Shown piece after piece: positions 35,070 through 42,249 of a DNA stretch of 42,249 nucleotides. Made by a program: the position numbers and the translations under genes. Each line of letters begins with the position of its first letter. Position 1 is the stretch's first letter. The stretch is from Syntrophorhabdus sp. PtaB.Bin027 (GTDB lineage Bacteria > Desulfobacterota > Syntrophorhabdia > Syntrophorhabdales > Syntrophorhabdaceae). The stretch covers positions 1 to 42,249 of the forward strand of contig MVQO01000235.1 of NCBI GenBank assembly GCA_002067585.1. Direction: 5' to 3'. The notes beneath the pieces are model-generated. The model had not been told where the DNA came from. It did not search any database and saw nothing but the letters and a program-made list of their open reading frames with translations.

Positions 35070-35881
35070 CAGTCCCCCTCCTTTGTCATTAGGAAGTTTT
35101 CCTCTCTTTGCGTGAACTGCCAGCGACCCCGAGAGATGGGCTGATCGTGTCTTATCAGGACCTGTTGTGCCTTGAGATCGCCTGCTTCGCCTTCCCAATA
35201 ATATCTTGGGGATTCCTTGCCGATAGCTAACCAGCGCCGGTCTTCCTGCGAAAGAAATGCCAGTGTGGGCGCATCAGCCAACACTCCACTTTCGGTTTCT
35301 TTCAAGGCTTTTTGCATGAGATGTGAGGAAATGTAGAGCGGGCCTATCTGATACTTGTCGAGCGCATTGCCAAACCCTTCCGCCGGAAGAACCAAAGGTT
35401 TGAGGGGTGCCGCCAGCGGACATGATTTGCGGCCCAGATAAAGGTGAAGCTTGGGCTTAAGTAAAGCGCCCTGAAGTTCTCTGAGCGAATAGGGCGCTTT
35501 ATCCAGGGCACGGACCGCCACTATGGAAAGAGCATCGCAACGGTACTCCCGGCTGGACAGGAGTGTACCGAGACGGTCTTTGCCGATAACCATTTCGTCG
35601 CGTCGAGTACGATAAGAAAAGGAGCCGACTGAGTCTGGAACCTGTGTAGTGTGATAGTCACGGAGAAGGCTGCCCGTGCTCAAAACCTTGATGCCAAAAT
35701 GGTAACCTTCAGCCAGTGCTTTTTGTCGATCTTCCTCCTCGCGTTTTATACCAAGGGCAGCCGCTAACAATCCGAGAATAGCTGATTTGCCCGGATAGGG
35801 TGCGGTATGTCTCGATTCTCCGACCGCAATTTCACCCCAACTGGCAAGGGGACCATAAAGGCGAAAAAGTAGATAGTCCAT
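35069..35881 (-). CDS. casD: Cascade subunit Cas5e (CasD)
   Basis: A 270-residue RAMP protein that caps the 5' handle of the crRNA in Cascade. MDYLLFRLYGPLASWGEIAVG and PYPGKSAILGLLAAALGIKRE are the family's N-terminal landmarks (compare LRLAGPMQAWG and LLGLLGACLGI in E. coli). The ATG at 35881 is chosen because of this match and the GAGGTGG upstream; a GTG at 35896 overlapping the casC stop is also possible. The length is a little above E. coli CasD. Confidence 0.95.
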   Translation of the reverse strand: MDYLLFRLYGPLASWGEIAVGESRHTAPYPGKSAILGLLAAALGIKREEEDRQKALAEGYHFGIKVLSTGSLLRDYHTTQVPDSVGSFSYRTRRDEMVIGKDRLGTLLSSREYRCDALSIVAVRALDKAPYSLRELQGALLKPKLHLYLGRKSCPLAAPLKPLVLPAEGFGNALDKYQIGPLYISSHLMQKALKETESGVLADAPTLAFLSQEDRRWLAIGKESPRYYWEGEAGDLKAQQVLIRHDQPISRGRWQFTQREENFLMTKEGD

Positions 35882-35892
35882 GGACGCCCACC

Positions 35893-37068
35893 TCACTTGG
35901 ATACGAAATCGAGCAACTGATCGAATAATGACCTGTCGTTCTTTTCTTCTTTAGCATCAGGAGAAGGGTCTTTCTTGGTGCCATCTTCGTCAGCAAGATA
36001 AATACCACCACTGCCGTTCAGTGCGTTGATGTAAAACCGTTCATCGGCACATGCGCCATATACCTTATCGATGTTGTTAAGGTGAGTAGTCAACGCCGAA
36101 ATTGCATCGGTCCCATAATCGGCACCGGTAATTGGCTTCAAGAATGCAATGGATAAGGAACGTGGTTGCTGGTCGCCCTTTTCGGCAAGAACATAGCTCG
36201 CATAGGCGCGGCTACCGAAGCTGCTCTGTTTTCCTTCAGGGGGAACTTTGACCGCTGCTTCGGTTAGCGCCCTGATCCCTCTTGCCGCCAAAACTGGATC
36301 ATTAAGGTTTCCGGCAAGCAGTTCAGTATTCACGCATATATAGGCGTAAAAGAGTCCGGCAGCAAAACCTGTCTCACCGATATGAGCTGCTCCAACATCT
36401 TCACTGCCATCATTAAGATCGTCAACAGCAGTGAAATAGTCGTCCTCTATTACCACCGGATGAACACTGATCGCATGGGCTATCTGACAAGCAGCTTCCA
36501 CATTGTAACTTGGAGCAGACGCCAGCATACGACCAAACAGCGCAATATCTACCGCGTGCATGGTTTCCCTCAAAAGTTTCAACTCTTCGTCTTTCGGCCC
36601 TTCTCTTCGTTCAGCAATTGCGGCAGCGAGCGCAAAGACAGCCTTTTCCTCCTCGGTATCGAAGAACGCCAGTTGCTCTATTTCGAGCTCTGTTAATTCC
36701 TTTTTCTTTTGTTCCTTCTCATCTAGGCCTTTTAACCCTTCTTTTTCCTTCTTTGATTGTTCTTTAAGTTTCCCGAAAACCCCCGCAATAGGTTTTGCCC
36801 ACTCGATTGCGTCTGTATGCGTAACACCCCTCTTTGTTAATTCGTCATAGATTTTCAAACCCATTTCTTTCGTGCGTTTTCCAATGTGGCCTGCCATCCC
36901 TTTTTCAAAGATGTCAGATGTTCGCCACGCACGTTTATTCGCTTGAGATGAAATTCGAAGCCTGTCAACGCCACCCATCTTTGCGGTTTTGGGACGTCCC
37001 AGATCATCGCGGTTCAGGTTAGCAGGCGGGTACGAGGTCAGTAAATGAATTTGTAGAAAACGGTTCAT
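35893..37068 (-). CDS. casC: Cascade backbone subunit Cas7e (CasC)
   Basis: A 391-residue protein present in six copies along the crRNA in I-E Cascade. The start is typical: MNRFLQIHLLTSYPPANLN, then RDDLGRPKTAKMGG and RISSQANKRAWR. GFAAGLFYAYICVN and VPPEGKQSSFGSRAYA (thumb region) are also family features. A Lys/Glu-rich stretch near 115-140 (KEQSKKEKEGLKGLDEKEQ) makes it longer than E. coli CasC. AAGGAGG precedes the ATG. Confidence 0.96.
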   Translation of the reverse strand: MNRFLQIHLLTSYPPANLNRDDLGRPKTAKMGGVDRLRISSQANKRAWRTSDIFEKGMAGHIGKRTKEMGLKIYDELTKRGVTHTDAIEWAKPIAGVFGKLKEQSKKEKEGLKGLDEKEQKKKELTELEIEQLAFFDTEEEKAVFALAAAIAERREGPKDEELKLLRETMHAVDIALFGRMLASAPSYNVEAACQIAHAISVHPVVIEDDYFTAVDDLNDGSEDVGAAHIGETGFAAGLFYAYICVNTELLAGNLNDPVLAARGIRALTEAAVKVPPEGKQSSFGSRAYASYVLAEKGDQQPRSLSIAFLKPITGADYGTDAISALTTHLNNIDKVYGACADERFYINALNGSGGIYLADEDGTKKDPSPDAKEEKNDRSLFDQLLDFVSK

Positions 37069-37091
37069 AATCTTATTCCTCCTTTTTCTTT

Positions 37092-37640
37092 TCAGGCTTG
37101 CTTTTGCAACGCTTTGTAATAGTCGTTAGCCCAGCGGACAGCAATCCTTTTTTGAGGCTCCCGGTCTGCGCCAAAACGATATTCATTCATCCAGTGTAGT
37201 ATACTTTCCGCCAGCGAGACAATATTCACACTCTGCTCAACCAGACGAATCGCCCGAACAAGACGTCTGAAGAACTCTTCGGGGTTACGACTTTTCTGTA
37301 GCTGCTGAAACCTCAGTTCGCTCATGCGCGGCTTTGTTGCACCAGGCTTCGGCGAAGCAAGTTGCGTCGCGAATGTTTCATTGTCTTGTATCCGTCTTAC
37401 GTGCGACAAGCTCGCCGCGACCATAGCCGATGAGAGGATATGTTCCGCCTTAGCCCATTCATCGGGCATCTGGTGAAGGAACCGGAAGAAGGGTGCCATT
37501 AGCAGGACATCATCTGGCCTCTCTGCTCGGCATAACCTTGCACGATCACCTCTATTTTTGTCGAGGGACGTCCACCACGAGCGCAGTCTTTCTCTGGTTG
37601 TTTCTTCTTTAAGGAAGCGGTATTGTTGCGGCTGTTGCAT
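37092..37640 (-). CDS. casB: Cascade small subunit Cse2 (CasB)
   Basis: A 182-residue all-helical protein; two copies stabilise the target and non-target strands in I-E Cascade. It shows RLRSWWTSLDKNRGDRARLCRAE at the start, as in other Cse2 proteins, and RMSELRFQQLQKSRNPEEFFRRLVRAI in the middle. It lies between casA (3-nt gap) and casC (23-nt gap), which is the standard order. Confidence 0.94.
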   Translation of the reverse strand: MQQPQQYRFLKEETTRERLRSWWTSLDKNRGDRARLCRAERPDDVLLMAPFFRFLHQMPDEWAKAEHILSSAMVAASLSHVRRIQDNETFATQLASPKPGATKPRMSELRFQQLQKSRNPEEFFRRLVRAIRLVEQSVNIVSLAESILHWMNEYRFGADREPQKRIAVRWANDYYKALQKQA

Positions 37641-37643
37641 TTG

Positions 37644-39257
37644 CTACCCCCTTTTTTTACCTATTTTTGCAATCAAATCTTTCATTGATTTGTTAGTTTT
37701 GAGTTTCTTTGTTAGCTCCTGGCGGGCTATGATTATTCGTTTCATATCCAAGTCCTCGGCGGGCCCCTCCAAAGCTTTTTCATCAAATAGCTTGTAAGCA
37801 AGTCCCTGTAACCTTTTCGCCCACGAGTCATAAATCTCCGGCGGGGCAAGCCTCTGGCTACCTGGAAGATTGACTAGATGTTCCAATAATTCATAAAAAT
37901 GAGGTTCGCTCTGTTGCCAGAATTCTTGAACCACGCCACTCATGTCGCCCTTCACATCGCCTGGACGGCGAAACCAAGCAGCTTTAATCTGTTTTTGGAG
38001 GCTCTCGACAACGTCTTCGGCAGCGTTTATCAGTTCACTCGCCCAGGAAAGGACATTCTCTTGTTGAGTCTGATCAAGGCGGAACAGCGGCAGTGTATGA
38101 TCGTACCAGCACCTCGCTTTCATGTCGACCATGTCATACCCAAAACACCAGAGGCCTACTGTTCTTTGTGCTCGAATATCACGAGATCTCTGCTCTATAT
38201 AAGCCCTGACAATCTTAGCTGCATGTTCGCCTTCTCTAGAGTGGGCAAGCGTAAGCGCTACCCAATGCCGATATCCTAATCCACCTTTCTGTCCTTTGAT
38301 GGAAAGTGGAGGTTTCTCTTTTTGCGGATCAAATCGATACGGAGTTAACGGATGAACCCACCCACCGACATAATCTACCCCCCAAGTGTCGGTCATGTAT
38401 TTTCTGGCCAAAGTAGAAGTTTCGTTGTCGCACAAATCACATCGCCCAACCGCTTCTGCTTGCCACAATATGCGAATCCTCCTCGGCATTCCCCAATAAC
38501 ATTGAAGAATATGAGTGTCGGCAGGCGTAGTGGGCACGCCATTACCTATGTAGGATTTGATCTTTTTTTCAACTTTCTGTGTAGACACGCGAGTTGAGCC
38601 CATCCAGGGAAATACATCGGCAACGGGTTTATCTATACTTGTATCAAAGTCTTCTGCAGCAAGAACATTGAGCCAGATTTTCGACCAGAGGTCTGTTACC
38701 CCTGTTGGCCTTACCAGCGTTGTCAATGGTCCTCCACCACGCAATCCGACCCGATGCCCGTTCCCGCCCGTTGGAGCATTGAGCTGAAGGGTAAATAGGG
38801 CCATGGCGACACATGCAGGACACATTTTGGTAACGCTATCGCGTTTTATAAAATGGTCAAGGTTTTCCACTATTGTTTTGTCCCCCGGGAAATCCATCAG
38901 AAAAGCAGCTACATTTCTCATTTTGCCTTGAGACAGGTTCAGATCTTGCATGAAGGCAGGGCTGCCGCTTGGGCTGGATAGTTCAAATGCAGGTGCAAAA
39001 TCCAAAAACCTGTTTCTTAGTGTTTGGCTATCAGGGAGTATCTTCCAATACTCCAGCCATTCTTCATGATCGGCTGGCGCAAAACAGGTCTGTAACAATC
39101 CAATCAGAAACTGGTAAAGAGCCCCTTGGAAATCGGGGCGCGGCGCATCCAGGTCCATTACCGGATCGGTTGTCTCGGCGATCTGCCACGGAGCGATTTT
39201 GTCCTTCTTGCCGCTCGCCCGAATCACCGGCAACCATGCATCACATACGAGATTCAT
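37644..39257 (-). CDS. casA: Cascade large subunit Cse1/Cas8e (CasA)
   Basis: A 537-residue subunit that reads the PAM and recruits Cas3. MNLVCDAWLPVIRASGKKDK is the family start (LLxDxWIPV in E. coli). Zinc-ribbon-like Cys pairs are visible in CPACVAMA and CDLCDNE, and the loop QLNAPTGGNGHRVGLRGGGPL (about 155-175) matches the Cse1 signature region. ATG 39257 has AAGGAGG 6 nt upstream; it overlaps the end of cas3 by 17 nt. Confidence 0.95.
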   Translation of the reverse strand: MNLVCDAWLPVIRASGKKDKIAPWQIAETTDPVMDLDAPRPDFQGALYQFLIGLLQTCFAPADHEEWLEYWKILPDSQTLRNRFLDFAPAFELSSPSGSPAFMQDLNLSQGKMRNVAAFLMDFPGDKTIVENLDHFIKRDSVTKMCPACVAMALFTLQLNAPTGGNGHRVGLRGGGPLTTLVRPTGVTDLWSKIWLNVLAAEDFDTSIDKPVADVFPWMGSTRVSTQKVEKKIKSYIGNGVPTTPADTHILQCYWGMPRRIRILWQAEAVGRCDLCDNETSTLARKYMTDTWGVDYVGGWVHPLTPYRFDPQKEKPPLSIKGQKGGLGYRHWVALTLAHSREGEHAAKIVRAYIEQRSRDIRAQRTVGLWCFGYDMVDMKARCWYDHTLPLFRLDQTQQENVLSWASELINAAEDVVESLQKQIKAAWFRRPGDVKGDMSGVVQEFWQQSEPHFYELLEHLVNLPGSQRLAPPEIYDSWAKRLQGLAYKLFDEKALEGPAEDLDMKRIIIARQELTKKLKTNKSMKDLIAKIGKKRG

Positions 39258-41982
39258 CGATTTCCTCCTTATCAAATCCCCATCCCTTTTTCGGATCGTA
39301 ATATCGCTCTATCTCCCCGGTAAGCGGGAGCACCTCGACCCATTTCAGTACTTTTGTCTCTTCTTTCAGCTCATCGATCAGCCCATGAAGGCTCTCAGGA
39401 ATCTTTTCCTTAACTCTTTTCCAGTCGCTTGTGGGCAGGTCGATCATACTCAGTTCCCAAGCGAACTCTCCTGACCCGGCGTATGGTTTCAGCCTGCCTC
39501 CGTCCAGGAGAGTAAGGGCAACCGTGGTGCTTTTATCACCAAGGCGTGTCGGAATTCTCGTCTCTTTATCCCATCCCCCGCTATCCTCTGCGCTTGCCCG
39601 CGTATAGCCCATCTCCAGCTTAAGCGCGTTCAAAAGCGCCATTCCCCGTTTACTTCCCGCCGCGCCTTCGGCATTCCAGCAAAGATTAAGGAGTGCTTCC
39701 GGAATCTCGTCCTGCGCATCTTCTCCGAAAACGCCTTCGATAAGAACACGTGCATCATCAGGCATGGTGAATCTGTCTGAAAGGCGTTGCTGGGTCAGCC
39801 ACAACTGCCCCACATGCTGATATATGGCCTGCGTTCCCGGTAGTCTGGCCTTCAACCAGTCTTCGTTTGGTGTTGATGTGGGCGCCGGTCCCAAAACGTA
39901 AAGGCACGGTCTGCCCCGCTGATCGATGCCTCCTTCAGCCAACAGCGGATTGCCTTCGGCATCACGCGTGTGCCGATGGAGGCGGCCCGCTCGTTGGATG
40001 AGAAGGTCAATTGGCGCAAGATCGGAGATCATGACGTCGAAATCGAGGTCAAGAGACTGCTCTACCACCTGCGTTGCCACAACCACTCTGCCACTCCGCT
40101 TTTCACTCTTGGAATCCTTGTTGAATAAATCAAGGGTTGCTGCCTCAACAACTTGGCGGTCTATCACCGCAAATCTGCTATGAAAAAGGGTAAGTTTGCT
40201 CTTGTCCAGCCATTCCTGCTCCGTAAGCAACTGATAGGCCATACGAGCATCCTTGACTGTGTTGCGCACCCAGCACGCACACTGACCACTCTCTACCGTC
40301 TGTCGAAGTGCATCGAGAGCTTGATGCGTCTCTTCAATCATTACAACATCCACAGCACGTTCGACGTTCGGGCGTATTTCCAAGGCCGTTTCCGGCAACG
40401 CGCCGGTCGGAACGTGTGTTGCCAGAGGATAAGCAGCCGCCATTTCAAGGGATGGCATTGAAAGTCCGGCCCCATCGCAGAAAGAACGAACATAGTTCTC
40501 ACGCATCTGGTACGGCAAGGTGGCTGAAAGAAGAATTACACTTCCTCCCTGTCTGGCATGGGCTTCTATTAATGTTTTCAGCAACTGATTCATATAAGGA
40601 TCATAGGAATGAACTTCATCCACGACGAGAATCTTATTAGACAAGCCCAATAGCCTGAGAGATTGATGCTTGGCCGGTAAGACTGCCAATAGCGCTTGAT
40701 CCAATGTCCCCACACCGACATCCGCCAAGAGGGATTTCTTGCGACTGTCGGAAAGCCAGGCGCTGCAATATGCCTCCGCGGGTTCGTCATCGTCGGTATA
40801 AGTCCGGGTTGGTGGTGCTGATTCAGGAAGGCCCACGGATCTACTAAACCCCTCAGAGAGGTGACGCGCACCATGAGCCAAGACAAGCGATGGACGCTCA
40901 TCAGCACCAAAGAGCCGCCGATATGCCTTGCCCAGCCGCGTATACATTGCGTTGGCTGTTGCCATCGTCGGAAGGGCGACATAGATGCCCCCGGCAAGAC
41001 CTGCTGCCATGAGTCTGTGTGCAAGTACCAGCGCTGCTTCAGTCTTACCAGTCCCTGTAACATCTTCCAGGATGAAAAGCTGATTGGTACTTCCAAGCTC
41101 TCGACTCTGCGCCCATTCTTGAAGCGGAGTAAGCGAGCTTATGAAAGGAAATAAATGACAAATTCCCGAGAAGGGCGCGGTAGCCGCGTGACGGAGGTCG
41201 GCCTTAGCGAGGACTTGTTCAGCGTGAGGTATCGCATGATCCTGCCAATATACGTCTAGGGGCATTACGTCCTGACAGAAACCATCCGGGGAACGTCCTG
41301 ATCCGAGCCAATCGGCCAAAACGACTACTCCAGCCAAGGTCCACGAAGCAAGCTTCAACCGCCGTTTCAGTTCCTTGTCTTGCAGGATCGAAGCGTCCAT
41401 GCCCGTTAGGAGAAAAGTGGCACTGTCCTCTCGGAAGTGGCTTGCAGACTGCTCGTCAAAAACGGTGAAGAAGTTCTGATGACGGATCGCCGTTCGTTTC
41501 GGCGGCTCTCCATGATGGCCCGTGACGACTTCCATCCAGGGACCAATATTCCGTAATACCAGTGCGAGATCGGGGTGACGGGTATCAAGATCAAAACCAC
41601 CTCTTGCCAGCCACTGGGGGTGAAGCACCTCTTGCCAGAGAACAAACCCTAGGGTATCATGGCGCTGTGTGTATGGCATTCGCGAGTTTGAAGGGACGAG
41701 GGTTGGTGACAGTCGTGGAGCCAACCCTTGAAATGCGGTGGCAAATTTGCCCACGTCATGAAGAGTGAGACAAAAGGTAAACCAGCGTTGCAGCCAAAAG
41801 GAGTCTAGATGTAGCTGATTTGACAAGCGTTGGCAAAGAGGCTGCGACGGATTCAGCAAGTAATATCCCACTGCCGCCACATCCAGACAATGATAGACGA
41901 GAAGATGGTACCGTGAGCCGTCCTTTTCCGCCTTGCCCCAGTATCGGAAATAGCTTGGTAGTTCGCTCATATTAACTTTCAT
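39241..41982 (-). CDS. cas3: CRISPR effector nuclease-helicase Cas3 (type I-E)
   Basis: A 913-residue protein with an N-terminal HD nuclease and an SF2 helicase. HD: His31, then LHDVGK (His75-Asp76), and TGHHGEP near 154-160. Helicase: Walker A TGTGKT (309-314), DEVH box (455-458), LLSATLP (484-490), VVVATQVVEQSLD and QRAGRLHRH (motif VI). A C-terminal accessory domain follows. All parts needed for target degradation are visible. The ATG at 41982 is used; a second ATG four codons later is equally possible, and neither has a strong Shine-Dalgarno. It heads the leftward cas operon. Confidence 0.96.
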   Translation of the reverse strand: MKVNMSELPSYFRYWGKAEKDGSRYHLLVYHCLDVAAVGYYLLNPSQPLCQRLSNQLHLDSFWLQRWFTFCLTLHDVGKFATAFQGLAPRLSPTLVPSNSRMPYTQRHDTLGFVLWQEVLHPQWLARGGFDLDTRHPDLALVLRNIGPWMEVVTGHHGEPPKRTAIRHQNFFTVFDEQSASHFREDSATFLLTGMDASILQDKELKRRLKLASWTLAGVVVLADWLGSGRSPDGFCQDVMPLDVYWQDHAIPHAEQVLAKADLRHAATAPFSGICHLFPFISSLTPLQEWAQSRELGSTNQLFILEDVTGTGKTEAALVLAHRLMAAGLAGGIYVALPTMATANAMYTRLGKAYRRLFGADERPSLVLAHGARHLSEGFSRSVGLPESAPPTRTYTDDDEPAEAYCSAWLSDSRKKSLLADVGVGTLDQALLAVLPAKHQSLRLLGLSNKILVVDEVHSYDPYMNQLLKTLIEAHARQGGSVILLSATLPYQMRENYVRSFCDGAGLSMPSLEMAAAYPLATHVPTGALPETALEIRPNVERAVDVVMIEETHQALDALRQTVESGQCACWVRNTVKDARMAYQLLTEQEWLDKSKLTLFHSRFAVIDRQVVEAATLDLFNKDSKSEKRSGRVVVATQVVEQSLDLDFDVMISDLAPIDLLIQRAGRLHRHTRDAEGNPLLAEGGIDQRGRPCLYVLGPAPTSTPNEDWLKARLPGTQAIYQHVGQLWLTQQRLSDRFTMPDDARVLIEGVFGEDAQDEIPEALLNLCWNAEGAAGSKRGMALLNALKLEMGYTRASAEDSGGWDKETRIPTRLGDKSTTVALTLLDGGRLKPYAGSGEFAWELSMIDLPTSDWKRVKEKIPESLHGLIDELKEETKVLKWVEVLPLTGEIERYYDPKKGWGFDKEEIDESRM

Positions 41983-42041
41983 TCAGTCTGTTATGCCATC
42001 TGCCTCTCACAACTGTGTCCGTGTGCAAATAAAATAATGAT

Positions 42042-42249
42042 TCATTTTTCATCAGGTCGAAATCCAATCGGGCGTTTCTTTGCCGCCGGGGGTGGGGCCA
42101 TAAGTTGTTTGATCGCTTCAATAATCGCAAGGATCTGTTTGTCATGAGTTGAAAGCTTTCTTTCCAGATCAGCTACTTTCAAAGCCAGTTCCTTATGTGA
42201 TGCAAGAAAAGAGCGCATTCTGATAAACGCCCTGACTACAAAGATGCTC
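42042..42249 (-). CDS. ORF6N-domain (antirepressor-like) protein, C-terminus only
   Basis: The minus strand from the window edge reads FVVRAFIRMRSFLASHKELA, then a coiled-coil (KVADLERKLSTHDKQILAII), then IKQLMAPPP and KKRPIGF, stopping at 42042. This is the usual C-terminal half of ORF6N/KilA-N antirepressor-like proteins found in phages and mobile islands (RAFVxLRxxLAxHKELA and a Pro-rich KRPIGF end). The DNA-binding ORF6N domain is outside the window. It lies 59 nt upstream of cas3 on the same strand and may mark the edge of the acquired island. Confidence 0.85.
   Translation of the reverse strand, partial: SIFVVRAFIRMRSFLASHKELALKVADLERKLSTHDKQILAIIEAIKQLMAPPPAAKKRPIGFRPDEK

Overview
The window reads like a chromosomal contig of a Gram-negative, probably anaerobic bacterium near the Desulfobacterota (the former Deltaproteobacteria, for example Syntrophia/Syntrophorhabdia-like lineages). 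Pointers are the ilvB-ilvN-ilvC-psd-pssA gene order, the FmdB zinc ribbon, an acyl-CoA dehydrogenase, an old-yellow-enzyme-family reductase, L-Ara4N-type lipid A genes and a LexA/Y-polymerase/SRAP SOS locus with a GAAC-N4-GTTC operator. The lineage is an inference from gene content only.

Layout. 1-667: cut end of a secreted-protein gene and a decayed REP-associated (Y1) transposase. 668-3301: SOS locus, with a LexA/UmuD-like repressor and Y-family polymerase leftward and an HMCES/YedK-type SRAP protein rightward; a LexA-type operator fills the spacer of the repressor promoter. 3532-10062: metabolic and unknown genes (acyl-CoA dehydrogenase, CAP lipoprotein, frameshifted ArsC-like gene, FmdB protein, flavin oxidoreductase, CoA-binding protein, secreted proteins, an unknown two-gene operon). 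10145-19785: lipid A/envelope region with arnC and the two halves of ArnA as separate overlapping genes, a divergent OmpR/HisK two-component pair, an adhesin-E-like secreted protein and two ArnT-like glycosyltransferases. 19961-24839: small DUF465 protein, branched-chain amino-acid genes and phosphatidylethanolamine synthesis genes in one tightly overlapped operon. 24778-30798: two HAD proteins, secA, argJ and sixA. 30808-42041: CRISPR island. 42042-42249: 3' end of an ORF6N antirepressor-like gene.

The CRISPR island is a complete type I-E system, transcribed leftward: cas3-casA-casB-casC-casD-casE-cas1-cas2-leader-array. The array has 23 repeats and 22 spacers, and every spacer is exactly 32 nt. 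Three things are unusual. Cas6e (CasE) carries about 90 extra residues. A 234-nt gap with a broken Fic-like fragment separates casE from cas1. The leader-distal end of the array abuts a decayed IS3-family transposase whose other end abuts a single, complete type I-C CRISPR repeat placed 9 nt after sixA. The locus therefore looks like the scar of an older I-C array next to, or replaced by, a I-E system.

Two patterns run across the window. Several of the best promoters (lexA, arnC, secA) have a -10 element only 6-9 nt before the start codon and no Shine-Dalgarno sequence, which predicts leaderless mRNAs. Several intergenic gaps hold degenerate tandem repeats with a period of exactly 7 or 9 nt. 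Many genes inside operons start with TTG or GTG and overlap the previous stop codon, which suggests translational coupling.
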